This document shows, one piece after another, positions 9,156 to 19,048 of a stretch of 64,000 nucleotides of DNA (position 1 is the first letter of the stretch; every line of letters begins with the position of its first letter). The position numbers and the translations under genes were made by a program. Origin of the DNA: Acidimicrobiia bacterium (GTDB taxonomy: Bacteria > Actinomycetota > Acidimicrobiia > Spongiisociales > ZC4RG35); contig BPGJ01000006.1 in the NCBI GenBank assembly GCA_026002975.1, positions 116,429 to 180,428 of the forward strand. Direction: 5' to 3'. The notes below the pieces were generated by a model that did not search any database, was not told where the DNA came from, and saw only the letters and a list, made by a program, of their open reading frames with translations.

Positions 9156-10406
9156 ATGCACTACCGTCGCTCGATACTCCCCAACGGTCTGAGGGTCATC
9201 TCCGAACACATGCCCGGGATCCGATCCATAGCGGTGGGCTGCTGGGTGGACACCGGGACTCGGGACGAGAATCCCAACGAGGCGGGCGCCTCCCACTTCC
9301 TCGAGCACCTCCTCTTCAAGGGCTCCGAGAGGCTGTCGGGGAGGGAGATCTCGGAACGGTTCGACGCCATTGGCGCCGAATCCAACGCCTTCACGTCGAA
9401 GGACCACACGTGTTTCTGGGCGAAACTCCTCGACGAGGACCTGTTCGAAGGACTGGACCTGCTGGCCGAGATGCTCCAACGTCCGGCTTTCCGGCCGCAG
9501 GACATCGAGTCTGAGCGGCAGGTGGTGATCGAGGAGATCAACATGTCGGAGGACGATCCCTCCGACCTGGCCCACGAGGAGTTCACCCGAGCAGTGTTCG
9601 CCGGACATCCTCTCGAAGCTCCCGTGTTGGGCACCAGAGAGTCGATCCGGGCGATGACCCGGGACGATCTCAGCGGCTACTGGAAGCGCCGCTACGGAGT
9701 GGGTTCGACGGTCATAGCCCTCGCCGGCTCGGTGGACCACGATTCGGCGGTGTCGATGATCGACGACCTGTTCGGCGGCTGGTCGGGTGACCCGGTGGAG
9801 CACGAATACGCTCCTCTCGAGCCGAAACCGAGGGTGAGGGTGGTGACCCGTCCCACCGAGCAGGCCCACATCGTGCTGGGAGGAGCGGGACTCGACCGGG
9901 CCGACGAGCGTCGATGGAGCTTCGAGGTGCTCAACCACGTTCTCGGCGGGGGAATGTCGTCCCGTCTGTTCACCGAGATCAGGGAGGAACGGGGTCTCGC
10001 CTATTCGGTGTATTCGTTCCGGCTGGCTTACGCCGACGCGGGGGCCTGGGGGGTCTACGTGGGAACCACCCCCGATCGGGCTGCCACCGTGCTGGAACTG
10101 ATCCGGAACGAGATCGACAAGCTCGTCCAGGATGGGATAACGCCCGCCGAGCTGGAACGTGCCCGAGGGTCGATCCGGGGAGGCCTGGCCTTGGCCATGG
10201 AGGACTCGTCGAGCCGCATGGTGCGGCTGGGTAGGGACGAGTTGGTGGGGGCACCCCACCTGTCGGTGGACGAACGGATAGCCAAGATCGAAGAGGTCAC
10301 CGCCGACGACGTCCTCACGGTGGCCAGGACGGTGCTCACAGGGCCCAAGGCGATCGGGGCGGTTGGGCCCTTCGGAGCCGCCGACCTGGAGGAGTTCGCT
10401 TCGTGA
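9156..10406 (+). CDS. M16 family zinc peptidase (processing peptidase-like)
   Basis: Inverted zinc motif HFLEHLLFKG; start MHYRRSILPNGLRVI at 9156. Confidence 0.9.
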   Translation: MHYRRSILPNGLRVISEHMPGIRSIAVGCWVDTGTRDENPNEAGASHFLEHLLFKGSERLSGREISERFDAIGAESNAFTSKDHTCFWAKLLDEDLFEGLDLLAEMLQRPAFRPQDIESERQVVIEEINMSEDDPSDLAHEEFTRAVFAGHPLEAPVLGTRESIRAMTRDDLSGYWKRRYGVGSTVIALAGSVDHDSAVSMIDDLFGGWSGDPVEHEYAPLEPKPRVRVVTRPTEQAHIVLGGAGLDRADERRWSFEVLNHVLGGGMSSRLFTEIREERGLAYSVYSFRLAYADAGAWGVYVGTTPDRAATVLELIRNEIDKLVQDGITPAELERARGSIRGGLALAMEDSSSRMVRLGRDELVGAPHLSVDERIAKIEEVTADDVLTVARTVLTGPKAIGAVGPFGAADLEEFAS

Positions 10407-11170
10407 TCGTCGGTGTGTCGGGAGCGACCGGTCGACTGGGCAGAGTCGCGGCGTCCGCCGTGGCCGAAGCGGCCGACGTCGAACTGGGTCCCCTCTATGC
10501 CCCAGGACACGGGGGCGAGGAGATCGTGGGCCGTCCCGTCTCGGACGACCCGGAGGTCATGTCGGAAGCCGAGGTGGTGGTGGAAGCCTGTCCACCCGAC
10601 CCGGTGATGGAGAACCTGGCTCGCTGGAGGGCCATGGGTCTACACGTCGTGGTCGGCACCTCCGGTTTCGATCAGCGGCGTCTCGACGAGCTGCGGGCCG
10701 TGTGGGGGGACGGCGGGCCGAACTGCCTGGTGGTGCCGAACTTCTCCCTGGGCGCGGTTCTCATGATGCGCCTGGCCGAGCTGGCTGCCCCCCATTTTCG
10801 GGCCGCCGAGGTGGTGGAGCTCCACCACGACAGGAAGGCCGACGCACCCTCGGGAACCGCCTTGGAGACCGCCCGACGTCTCGGCTCGGCGATGCCGGGT
10901 CAGGTGCGGTCCCGGGAGAGCAGCGAGACGGTGCCCGGCTCTCGGGGCGGCGACCTCTCCGGGGTGCGGATACACAGCGTCCGGCTTCCCGGGCTGTACG
11001 CCCACCAGGAGGTCATCCTGGGAAATCCGGGGGAGGTGCTCACCATCCGGCACGACACCAGCTCCCCAGAGGCGTTCGCTCCCGGGATCCTGCTCGCGGT
11101 GCGCAGGGTGGGGACCCTCGGTGGAGGGGTGTCGGTGGGCCTCGACCGGCTTCTCGGGTTGTCGGTCTAG
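10403..11170 (+). CDS. dapB: 4-hydroxy-tetrahydrodipicolinate reductase
   Basis: VGVSGATGRLGR, VVGTSGF, ELHHDRKADAPSGTAL. Confidence 0.92.
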   Translation: MIVGVSGATGRLGRVAASAVAEAADVELGPLYAPGHGGEEIVGRPVSDDPEVMSEAEVVVEACPPDPVMENLARWRAMGLHVVVGTSGFDQRRLDELRAVWGDGGPNCLVVPNFSLGAVLMMRLAELAAPHFRAAEVVELHHDRKADAPSGTALETARRLGSAMPGQVRSRESSETVPGSRGGDLSGVRIHSVRLPGLYAHQEVILGNPGEVLTIRHDTSSPEAFAPGILLAVRRVGTLGGGVSVGLDRLLGLSV

Positions 11171-11988
11171 AACAACACCGAAGCCAGCTTCCTCCGGTAT
11201 TCCAGGGTGAGAGGGTGGTCGGGACCCAACAGCTCGAAGAGGTCCACCATCGCCTGGCGAGCCTGCTCCGAGACCTCCTCGGTCTTCTCGGCGGCCACTC
11301 CCAAGAGCACCTCGAGCGCTTCGGGATGGCGGTGAGCCGCCGCCAGCGCCTTCCCGTAGGCGAGGCGAGCCTCCGGGTCTCCGCTGGCGGCCCGCCGCTC
11401 CAGTTCCTCCAGGTCCCCGCCCTGGGACAGACGGGCCCGGGCTTGTAGACGACGGACCTCGTCGGAAGGGGGTAGACGGCCCAGGAGTTCCAGAGCCGCC
11501 TCCGATTCGCCCCGGGCGATGAGCAGTGCGGCCATTCCCACCCCGGCGCCCAAGTGGTCGGGTTCCTGTTCGAGAACCTGGCGCCAGAGACGCTCCGCCG
11601 TCTCCTCGTCGCCTGCCGCGTAGGCGTCGGCGCCGGCTCGGGCCTTCAGATCGAGATCCGAAGGGACGAGCCTGTCGAGGAACACGCGAACCTGGTCTTC
11701 GGGTATCGCGCCGGTGAAGCGGGCTACCGGCTTTCCGTCCCGGAACCCGATCACCGTGGGGATACCCTGAACCCCGAACCGCCCCGCCAGCTCGGGGTTG
11801 GCGTCGACGTCGACCTTCGCCAACTCCCAGCGACCGCCGGACTCCGCCGCGAGGCGTTCCAGGATCGGACCCAACACTCTGCACGGCCCACACCAGGCCG
11901 CCCAGAAGTCCACCACCACGGGGACGGTCCGTGACCGGGCGATCACCTCGTCTTCGAAACGCTGGGTCGTGACGTCTTTCACGTTCAT
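11167..11988 (-). CDS. thioredoxin-like tetratricopeptide co-chaperone (YbbN/CnoX-like)
   Basis: VDFWAAWCGPCRVLGPILERLA followed by TPR-like repeats. Confidence 0.88.
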   Translation of the reverse strand: MNVKDVTTQRFEDEVIARSRTVPVVVDFWAAWCGPCRVLGPILERLAAESGGRWELAKVDVDANPELAGRFGVQGIPTVIGFRDGKPVARFTGAIPEDQVRVFLDRLVPSDLDLKARAGADAYAAGDEETAERLWRQVLEQEPDHLGAGVGMAALLIARGESEAALELLGRLPPSDEVRRLQARARLSQGGDLEELERRAASGDPEARLAYGKALAAAHRHPEALEVLLGVAAEKTEEVSEQARQAMVDLFELLGPDHPLTLEYRRKLASVLF

Positions 11989-12063
11989 GACACGGAGGGT
12001 ACCCCCGGCTTGGAGGCTAACCGTGGAGGTATTCTCGGCCGGGGTCGACAAGGGAGCCAACCG

Positions 12064-12939
12064 ATGACGCCATTTGGGGAAGTCCTTACCGCGATGATCA
12101 CCCCTTTCACCGAGGACGGGGCCGTCGACCACGGGCGGGCTGCCCGTCTCGCCCGGTATCTGGTGGAGAACGGGTCGGACGGCCTGGTGGTCACCGGGAC
12201 CACCGGGGAGGCGCCGACCCTGACCGCCGACGAGAAGGTCGCGCTGTACGCCACCGTGGTCGACGCGGTGGGAGACAAGGCTGTGGTGCTGGCAGGAACG
12301 GGCACCTACGACACGGCCGAGTCGATCCACCTGAGCACGCGGGCCGCCGACGTGGGAGTCGACGGCATCCTCGCCGTCACCCCCTATTACAACCGCCCCG
12401 GCCAAGAAGGCCTGTACGCCCACTTCACCGCGATCGCCGACGCCACCGACCTGCCCGTGCTGCTCTACAACATTCCGGGACGAACCGCCCGCCGCATCGA
12501 GGTGGACACCCTCGCCCGACTCGCCGAACACCCCCGGATCGTGGCGGTGAAGGACGCCGTCATGGACATCGACTTCACCTCGGAAACCGTGAGACGGGTG
12601 CCGAACCTGGCGGTCTACTCGGGACAGGACTCCTACACCTGGCCGATGATGGCGGTGGGTGCCGTCGGGGTGGTTTCGGTCATCTCCCACCTGGCGGGCA
12701 GGGAGGTGAAGCGGATGGTGGAGGCTGCAAGGCGGGGCGAAATGGAGGAGGCCCGCGCCCTCCATCTGGCTCTGCTGCCCCTGTGCTGGGCGTGCTTCCT
12801 GGAGACCAACCCCGCTCCGGTCAAGGCCGCCATGTCGGCTCTGTGGGAACCGGTCGGCAACCCCAGGCTCCCACTCACCCCGGCCCGTCCCGAGACCGTC
12901 CAGGCCATAAAAGACGCCCTGGCCGACCTCTCCGGGTAG
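12064..12939 (+). CDS. dapA: 4-hydroxy-tetrahydrodipicolinate synthase
   Basis: TGTTGEAPTLTADEK, VTPYYNRPGQEGLYAHF, LYNIPGRT. Confidence 0.95.
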   Translation: MTPFGEVLTAMITPFTEDGAVDHGRAARLARYLVENGSDGLVVTGTTGEAPTLTADEKVALYATVVDAVGDKAVVLAGTGTYDTAESIHLSTRAADVGVDGILAVTPYYNRPGQEGLYAHFTAIADATDLPVLLYNIPGRTARRIEVDTLARLAEHPRIVAVKDAVMDIDFTSETVRRVPNLAVYSGQDSYTWPMMAVGAVGVVSVISHLAGREVKRMVEAARRGEMEEARALHLALLPLCWACFLETNPAPVKAAMSALWEPVGNPRLPLTPARPETVQAIKDALADLSG

Positions 12940-12951
12940 CGTGACCCGCCC

Positions 12952-14589
12952 ATGACAACCCGCCTCACCTTCCTGGGGGGGCTCGGCGAGATCGGGCGCA
13001 ACTGCGCGGCCGTCGAGATCGACGGCCGGATCGCCCTCATCGACATGGGCCTGATGTTCCCCGAAGAGGACATGCTCGGGGTCGACCTGGTGTTCCCCGA
13101 CTGGCGGTGGATGATCCCCAGGCGGCAGGACGTCGAGCTGGTGGTGTTGACCCACGGTCACGAGGACCACATAGGCGCCCTGGGCTACTTCCTACGCGAG
13201 TTCCCGGTTCCGGTCTACGGAACCCGCCTGACGGTCGAGCTCGCCAAGAGCAGGGTCGAGGAGCTCGGGGTCGATGCCACGTTCCGGCCGGTCCGCCCCG
13301 GCCGATGGCTCGACCACGGGCCGTTCCGGTTCATGTTCCTCCGGGTGGCGCACTCGGTGCCCGACGCCACCGCCGTCGCCTTCGACACTCCGGACGGGAT
13401 CGTTCTCCACTCGGGCGACTTCAAGCTCGACCCGACCCCGGTCGACGGCCGACCCACCGACCTGCTGGGCATCGCCCGGCTCGCCGACCGGGGCGTCCGC
13501 CTCCTGCTGTCCGACTCCACCAACGCCGAGCGGGAGGGTTTCGTCCCGTCGGAGACATCGCTCGCCCAACCCATCCTCGACATCGTCCGCAACGCTCCGG
13601 GGAGGGTGATCGCAGCCTGCTTCTCGTCGCATCTGCACCGCGTGCAACAGATCGTCGACGCGGGGATCGAGGCGGGCAGGAAGATCGCCTTCTTCGGGAG
13701 GTCCATGCACCGAAACACCGAGGTGGGCCGCTCCCTCGGTGTGCTGCGGGTACCCGACGGTGTGCTGGTCGACATCGCCGAGCTGATAGAGGAGGATCCC
13801 GCCAGACAGCTGCTGGTGACCACCGGCAGTCAAGGCGAGCCTTTCTCGGCGTTGTCGCTCATGGCGCAAGGCCGCCACCGGTTCGTAACCCTGGAGGAAG
13901 GGGACACCATCCTCATCTCGGCCACGCCGATCCCAGGCAACGAGACGGCGGTGTCCAGGGTGGTGGACAACCTGATCCGTCAGGGGGCGGTCGTCTACCA
14001 CGGAAAGAACGCCCCCGTCCACGTGTCGGGACACGCCGCCAGGGCCGAACTCGCCACCTTCCTCAGCCTCGTCAAACCGTCGGCGTTCGTTCCGGTCCAC
14101 GGGGAGTACCGACACCTCACTGCCCACGCCCAGCTCGCTCGGGTCCTGGGGGTCCCCTGGGTGGAGGTGTGCGAAGACGGCGACCAGGTGGTGCTCGACG
14201 GGGACGAGACCAGGGTCGAACGCGGCGCGGTCGAGGCGGGCTACGTGTTCCTGGACGGGTTGGGAGTCGGAGACGTCGCCCAGGGTGTGTTGAGGGACCG
14301 AAGCCACCTGGCCGACGAGGGCGTGGTGGTGGTCACCGTCGGGATCAGCCGGCAGACAGGTTCGATCATCTACGGCCCCGACCTGGACAGTCATGGGCTG
14401 ATGGCCGACCCAGAGCCGGTTCTGACCAAAGCCGCCGACGCGGTTCGCCGGGCCGTCGAGGAGCAGGTGGGAGTGGGACGGAGCGACCACGCCACCTTGC
14501 AGCAGACCGTCCGCCGAGCCACCGCCCAGGTCATCCGTGCAGAGACAGCCCGCAAACCGGTGATCCTCCCGGTGGTGGTCGAGCTGTGA
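12952..14589 (+). CDS. rnj: ribonuclease J
   Basis: Metallo-beta-lactamase LTHGHEDHIGAL; FVPVHGEYRHL; GDTILISATPIPGNE. Confidence 0.95.
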   Translation: MTTRLTFLGGLGEIGRNCAAVEIDGRIALIDMGLMFPEEDMLGVDLVFPDWRWMIPRRQDVELVVLTHGHEDHIGALGYFLREFPVPVYGTRLTVELAKSRVEELGVDATFRPVRPGRWLDHGPFRFMFLRVAHSVPDATAVAFDTPDGIVLHSGDFKLDPTPVDGRPTDLLGIARLADRGVRLLLSDSTNAEREGFVPSETSLAQPILDIVRNAPGRVIAACFSSHLHRVQQIVDAGIEAGRKIAFFGRSMHRNTEVGRSLGVLRVPDGVLVDIAELIEEDPARQLLVTTGSQGEPFSALSLMAQGRHRFVTLEEGDTILISATPIPGNETAVSRVVDNLIRQGAVVYHGKNAPVHVSGHAARAELATFLSLVKPSAFVPVHGEYRHLTAHAQLARVLGVPWVEVCEDGDQVVLDGDETRVERGAVEAGYVFLDGLGVGDVAQGVLRDRSHLADEGVVVVTVGISRQTGSIIYGPDLDSHGLMADPEPVLTKAADAVRRAVEEQVGVGRSDHATLQQTVRRATAQVIRAETARKPVILPVVVEL

Positions 14590-14658
14590 TCCATTCCGGA
14601 GCCAAACCGAGTCCCTGGTCGTTGGTGGTCGCCTCTCCCGTGGGTAACCTCTAGGCGA

Positions 14659-16941
14659 ATGGCCAGGAAGACACCCACCCGCAGGGGTTCGGGGCGGAGA
14701 CGGGTGTCGACCAAGAAGAAGTCCAACGCATCCAGCCGGGTCCGCGAGCCACGGCTCTCCTTCGCCCGGTTCCGGCGAGCGCTCGCCAGGGTGGCGGGAA
14801 GGCAGACCAACGACGTCTGGGGGATCGTCCTGGTCGTGCTGGCCGTATTGCTGGTGCTCGCCTTCCTGGGGCAGGCTGGCCCGGTGGGCCGGGTCCTGTC
14901 GACCGGGTTGGTGTTCCTGTTCGGGGTGTGGGCCTACGCCCTGCCGGTGGGCCTCGCCGCCGTCGGCATGGTGCTGGCCCTCGGTCGGCGAGGTGACGCC
15001 CCGGCTCGACTGGCGGTAGGAGCCGGCACCGCGTTCGTGGCCAGCCTGGCGCTGTTCCACCTCCTGACCGGCACCGTGTCGCTGGCCGGTTCGGTGGAGC
15101 TGGTCCGCGAGCGTGGCGGAGCGGTCGGTTCGCTGATCGCATTCCCTCTCAGGAGACTCCTTGGACTGTGGGGTGCGTTCGTGGTGCTGGCGTCCGGTGT
15201 GGCCGCCGGGGTACTGGTAGCCACCCGAACCTCGGTGCGGGAGCTGGTCTCGGCGATCGGGGACCTGTGGAAGGGACTGGGGGAGCTGGCCGCCGGGGTG
15301 ACGATCCCGCGATCGCGAGCGGAGAAGAGGGGTCGGCACGCCGCCCCCAGGGTCGTGGCCGCCTCGGCCGTCCGTAAGCCCCGCCGCCGGCCCCGTCCAG
15401 CACCGAGCCGTCCCGAGCCGGAGCAACCGCCCGCGGAACCCATCCGGGAACCGCAGCCGGTCATCTCCACCCCCAAGCCGAACACCGGATATCAGCTCCC
15501 GCCACTCGATCTGCTGGCTCAAGGAGGAGCCAAAGACGTCAACCGGCGACTCCTCGAGGAGACCGCCCAGGCGCTGGAGGAGACGCTCCACCAGCACGGC
15601 GTGGACGCCTCCATCACCAAGATCGTTCCCGGACCGACCGTGACCCGATTCGAGGTCGAGCTGGCCCCAGGAGTCAAGGTCAACCGGGTCTCCAACCTCG
15701 CCCACGACATCGCCTACGCGCTGGCCACCCCCGACGTCCGGCTGCTCGTCCCGATCCCCGGACGTTCAGCGATCGGGATAGAGGTGCCCAACCGTCAGCG
15801 GCGTCTGGTGGCGCTGGGCGACATCCTGCGCAGCCCGGTCGCCCAGGCCGATCCCCATCCGCTGTCGGTGGGACTCGGTATGGACATCTCGGGCACGCCC
15901 TGCATGTTGAACCTGACCGAGCTTCCCCATGTGCTCATCGCCGGCGCCACCGGGGCCGGCAAATCGAGCTGCATCAACTCGATCGTCACCTCGATCCTCA
16001 TGCGGGCCACCCCCGACGACGTGCGCCTACTCTTGGTCGATCCCAAACGGGTCGAACTGGGCCAATACAACGGCGTACCCCACCTCCTCACCCGGGTGAT
16101 CACCAACCCCAAGAAAGCCAACGACGCACTGAAGTGGGCGGTGGCCGAGATGGATCGCCGGTACGACCTGTTGGCCGACGCCAAAGTCCGGGACATCGTC
16201 GGCTACCGGGAGAAGTACGACGGCGGCCGGCTCGACCCCGAGTCGTTCGACCGGTTCCCCTACGTGGTGGTGATCGTCGACGAACTCAACGACTTGATGA
16301 TGGTGGCCGGCCGGGAGGTGGAGGAGTCGATCGTCCGGATCGCCCAAATGGCCCGGGCGGTCGGGATCCACCTGGTGATAGCCACCCAGCGGCCCTCGGT
16401 CGACGTCATCACCGGCGTGATCAAGGCCAACATCCCGTCCCGCCTGGCCTTCAGTGTCGCCTCCCAGACCGACAGCCGGGTGATCATCGACGCCGCCGGG
16501 GCAGAGAAGCTCGTGGGCATGGGGGACATGCTCATGGTCACCGCCAAGGAGCCGAGACCCCAGCGGATACAGGGCGCCTGGGTGAGCGAAGAGGAGATCC
16601 ACGCGGTGGTGGAATGGGTGAAAGCCCAGCAAGAAGCCCGATACCGCGAAAAGGAGGTCCTGGAGGCTGCTGCCCAGGCGGCGGCGAGAGTCGAAGAGGA
16701 GGACGACGAGGAGGAGGCACTGGTCCGTCAGGCCATGGAGCTGGTGGTGCGCTCCCAGCTCGGCTCGACCTCGATGCTCCAGCGGAAGCTGCGGATCGGC
16801 TTCGCCCGGGCCGGTCGGGTGATGGACATCCTCGAACGGAGGGGGGTGGTGGGGCCCTCCCAGGGTTCCAAGGCCCGGGAGGTGCTGATGACCGAGGAGG
16901 AGCTGGAGGAGCTGCTGGCCCGGGATTCGGTGGATGCCTGA
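14659..16941 (+). CDS. ftsK: DNA translocase FtsK/SpoIIIE
   Basis: TM N-terminus, Walker A AGATGAGKSSCINSIV, gamma domain ...LGSTSMLQRKLRIGFARAGRVMDILERRGVVGPSQGSKAREVL. Confidence 0.95.
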   Translation: MARKTPTRRGSGRRRVSTKKKSNASSRVREPRLSFARFRRALARVAGRQTNDVWGIVLVVLAVLLVLAFLGQAGPVGRVLSTGLVFLFGVWAYALPVGLAAVGMVLALGRRGDAPARLAVGAGTAFVASLALFHLLTGTVSLAGSVELVRERGGAVGSLIAFPLRRLLGLWGAFVVLASGVAAGVLVATRTSVRELVSAIGDLWKGLGELAAGVTIPRSRAEKRGRHAAPRVVAASAVRKPRRRPRPAPSRPEPEQPPAEPIREPQPVISTPKPNTGYQLPPLDLLAQGGAKDVNRRLLEETAQALEETLHQHGVDASITKIVPGPTVTRFEVELAPGVKVNRVSNLAHDIAYALATPDVRLLVPIPGRSAIGIEVPNRQRRLVALGDILRSPVAQADPHPLSVGLGMDISGTPCMLNLTELPHVLIAGATGAGKSSCINSIVTSILMRATPDDVRLLLVDPKRVELGQYNGVPHLLTRVITNPKKANDALKWAVAEMDRRYDLLADAKVRDIVGYREKYDGGRLDPESFDRFPYVVVIVDELNDLMMVAGREVEESIVRIAQMARAVGIHLVIATQRPSVDVITGVIKANIPSRLAFSVASQTDSRVIIDAAGAEKLVGMGDMLMVTAKEPRPQRIQGAWVSEEEIHAVVEWVKAQQEARYREKEVLEAAAQAAARVEEEDDEEEALVRQAMELVVRSQLGSTSMLQRKLRIGFARAGRVMDILERRGVVGPSQGSKAREVLMTEEELEELLARDSVDA

Positions 16942-17030
16942 GATCGACCCGGGACGGGACGGCCTCCCCAGAGGCGCGTGAGTACCTACCGCGATTTCGC
17001 TAGCCTCGCCGCGGTGCGGGTCGAGGTGTC

Positions 17031-18071
17031 ATGCGTCAGCTCCTGACTCCGAGCGGGGATCTGGTGGGTGAGGCGCCGTTCGGGTTGGATCTTTGTGTTC
17101 GTTTGTATCGGGCGATGGTGGTGGCTCGGTCTTATGACCGGAAGTGTGTGGCTTTGCAGAAGCAGGGTCGGTTGGCGACGTATGCGCCTTTTGAGGGTCA
17201 GGAGGCGGCTCAGATCGGGTCGGCGGCTGCGTTGGAGCCGGATGATTGGATGGTGGCGACGTATCGGGACGCGGCGGCGATGTGGGCGCAGGGTTATCCG
17301 ATGGAGTTGTTGGTTGCGGGTCGTACGGGGGACGAGCGGGGGGGTTCTCCTCCTGATCATGTGAACGTGTTGCCTCCTTCGATCACGGTGGGGGGGCATA
17401 TGGTGCATGCGGTGGGTTTGGCGTGGGCGGAGAGGTTGCAGGGGTCGTCTCGGATCGCGATCACCTATTTCGGGGATGGGGCGACGTCGGAGGGGGATTT
17501 CCACGAGGCGTTGAACTTCGCCGGTGTGTATGGGGTGGGTTGTGTGTTCTTCTGTCAGAACAATGGGTGGGCGATCTCGATGCCCCGTTCGGCGCAGACC
17601 GCGTCGGAGACGATCGCTCAGAAGGCGATCGCTTATGGGATGCCGGGGGTGCAGGTGGATGGGAACGACTTGTTCGCGGTGTATGAGGTGACTCGGCAGG
17701 CGGTGGAGCGGGCCCGGGCGGGGGAGGGTCCGACGTTGATCGAGGCGGTGACGTATCGGTTGGGTCCGCATACGACGTCGGATGATCCGGGTCGGTATCG
17801 GGATGCGGGGGAGGTGGAGGAGTGGCGTCGGCGGGACCCGTTGGAGCGGGTGCGTATCTTTTTGTCTGAGCGGGGGCGGTGGGATCCGGAGTGGCAGGCC
17901 GAGGTGGAGGAGAAGGCGGCTCGGGAGGTGGAGCGGGCGGTGGAGTTGGCGGAGTCGTTGCCTCCGCCTGCTCCTGGGGATGTTTTCGGGGGGATGTTCG
18001 AGTCGCCGCCTCGGCATCTGCGGGAGCAGCAGGCGACCCTCGAGCTGTATCGGGCAGCCGGGGAGGGTTGA
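17031..18071 (+). CDS. pdhA: thiamine-dependent 2-oxoacid dehydrogenase E1 alpha subunit (PDH/BCKDH)
   Basis: GDGATSEGDFHEALNFAGVYGVGCVFFCQNNGWAIS TPP motif. Confidence 0.92.
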   Translation: MRQLLTPSGDLVGEAPFGLDLCVRLYRAMVVARSYDRKCVALQKQGRLATYAPFEGQEAAQIGSAAALEPDDWMVATYRDAAAMWAQGYPMELLVAGRTGDERGGSPPDHVNVLPPSITVGGHMVHAVGLAWAERLQGSSRIAITYFGDGATSEGDFHEALNFAGVYGVGCVFFCQNNGWAISMPRSAQTASETIAQKAIAYGMPGVQVDGNDLFAVYEVTRQAVERARAGEGPTLIEAVTYRLGPHTTSDDPGRYRDAGEVEEWRRRDPLERVRIFLSERGRWDPEWQAEVEEKAAREVERAVELAESLPPPAPGDVFGGMFESPPRHLREQQATLELYRAAGEG

Positions 18072-19048
18072 TGCCGATCTTGAATCTGGCTCAGGCGCTG
18101 AACCAGGCGTTGTTCCAGGCGTTGGAGAAGTGGGACGACGTGATGGTGTTGGGGGAGGACGTGGGACGGACCGGCGGTGTGTTCCGGGTGACGGATGGGT
18201 TGTGGGAGCGGTTCGGGCCGGAGAGGGTGGTGGACACCCCGGTGGCGGAGTCGGGGATCGTGGGGGTGGGTTTGGGGTTGGCGGTCGGGGGTATGCGGCC
18301 GGTGGTGGAGCTGCAGTTCATGGGGTTCAGCTATCCGGCGTTGGATCAGATCATCAACCATGTGTCCCGGATCCGGAACCGGTCTCGGCATCGTTTCACC
18401 GCGCCGATGGTGATCCGGATTCCGTATGGGGGTGGGATCGGGGCGGCGGAGCACCATTCCGAGTCGATGGAGGCGATCTACGGTCACATCCCGGGTTTGA
18501 AGGTGGTGGTGCCGTCCAGGCCGGCCGACGCCAAGGGTTTGTTGTTGGCGGCGATCCAGGATCCGGATCCGGTGGTGTTCTGCGAGCCGATCCGGTTGTA
18601 TCGGGCGGTGAGGGAAGAGGTGGCAGAGGAGGTGTATGTGACCCCGCTGGGGGAAGCCGCGGTGGAGAGGGAGGGTGACGATGTCACGGTGGTGTCTTGG
18701 GGGGCGATGATGAGAGAGTGCCGGGAGGCGGCCGACGCCGCGGCCGAGGCAGGGATCTCGGTGGAGTTGGTGGATTTGCGCACGTTGGTTCCGTTGGACG
18801 TGGACACGGTGACCGAGTCGGTGCGTAAGACGGGGCGGGCGGTGATCGTCCACGAGGCGCCCCGCACCGGGGGGTTCGGGGCCGAGGTGATGGCCCAGAT
18901 CTTCGAGCGTTGCCTGTACGACCTGGAGGGTCCGGTGGTCAGGGTGACGGGATGGGACACTGTGTTTCCCCTCAAACGGGGTGAACATCTGTATCTGCCC
19001 GACGTCGGTCGGGTGTTGTCGGGGATCAGACGGGCGTTGGAGGGCTGA
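18071..19048 (+). CDS. pdhB: 2-oxoacid dehydrogenase E1 beta subunit
   Basis: MPILNLAQALNQALFQALEKWDDVMVLGEDVGRTGGVFRVT; 1-nt start/stop overlap with E1 alpha. Confidence 0.92.
   Translation: MPILNLAQALNQALFQALEKWDDVMVLGEDVGRTGGVFRVTDGLWERFGPERVVDTPVAESGIVGVGLGLAVGGMRPVVELQFMGFSYPALDQIINHVSRIRNRSRHRFTAPMVIRIPYGGGIGAAEHHSESMEAIYGHIPGLKVVVPSRPADAKGLLLAAIQDPDPVVFCEPIRLYRAVREEVAEEVYVTPLGEAAVEREGDDVTVVSWGAMMRECREAADAAAEAGISVELVDLRTLVPLDVDTVTESVRKTGRAVIVHEAPRTGGFGAEVMAQIFERCLYDLEGPVVRVTGWDTVFPLKRGEHLYLPDVGRVLSGIRRALEG

Noticed and set aside
13192-15705. 837-aa minus-strand ORF opposite RNase J and ftsK
   Set aside because: Antisense shadow ORF of two well-supported genes; His/Asp/Gly-rich with no motif.
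16986-18988. Long minus-strand ORFs (343 and 451 aa) opposite the E1a/E1b genes
   Set aside because: Low-complexity Arg/His/Pro/Leu sequence created by the G/T skew of the true genes; no recognisable domains.
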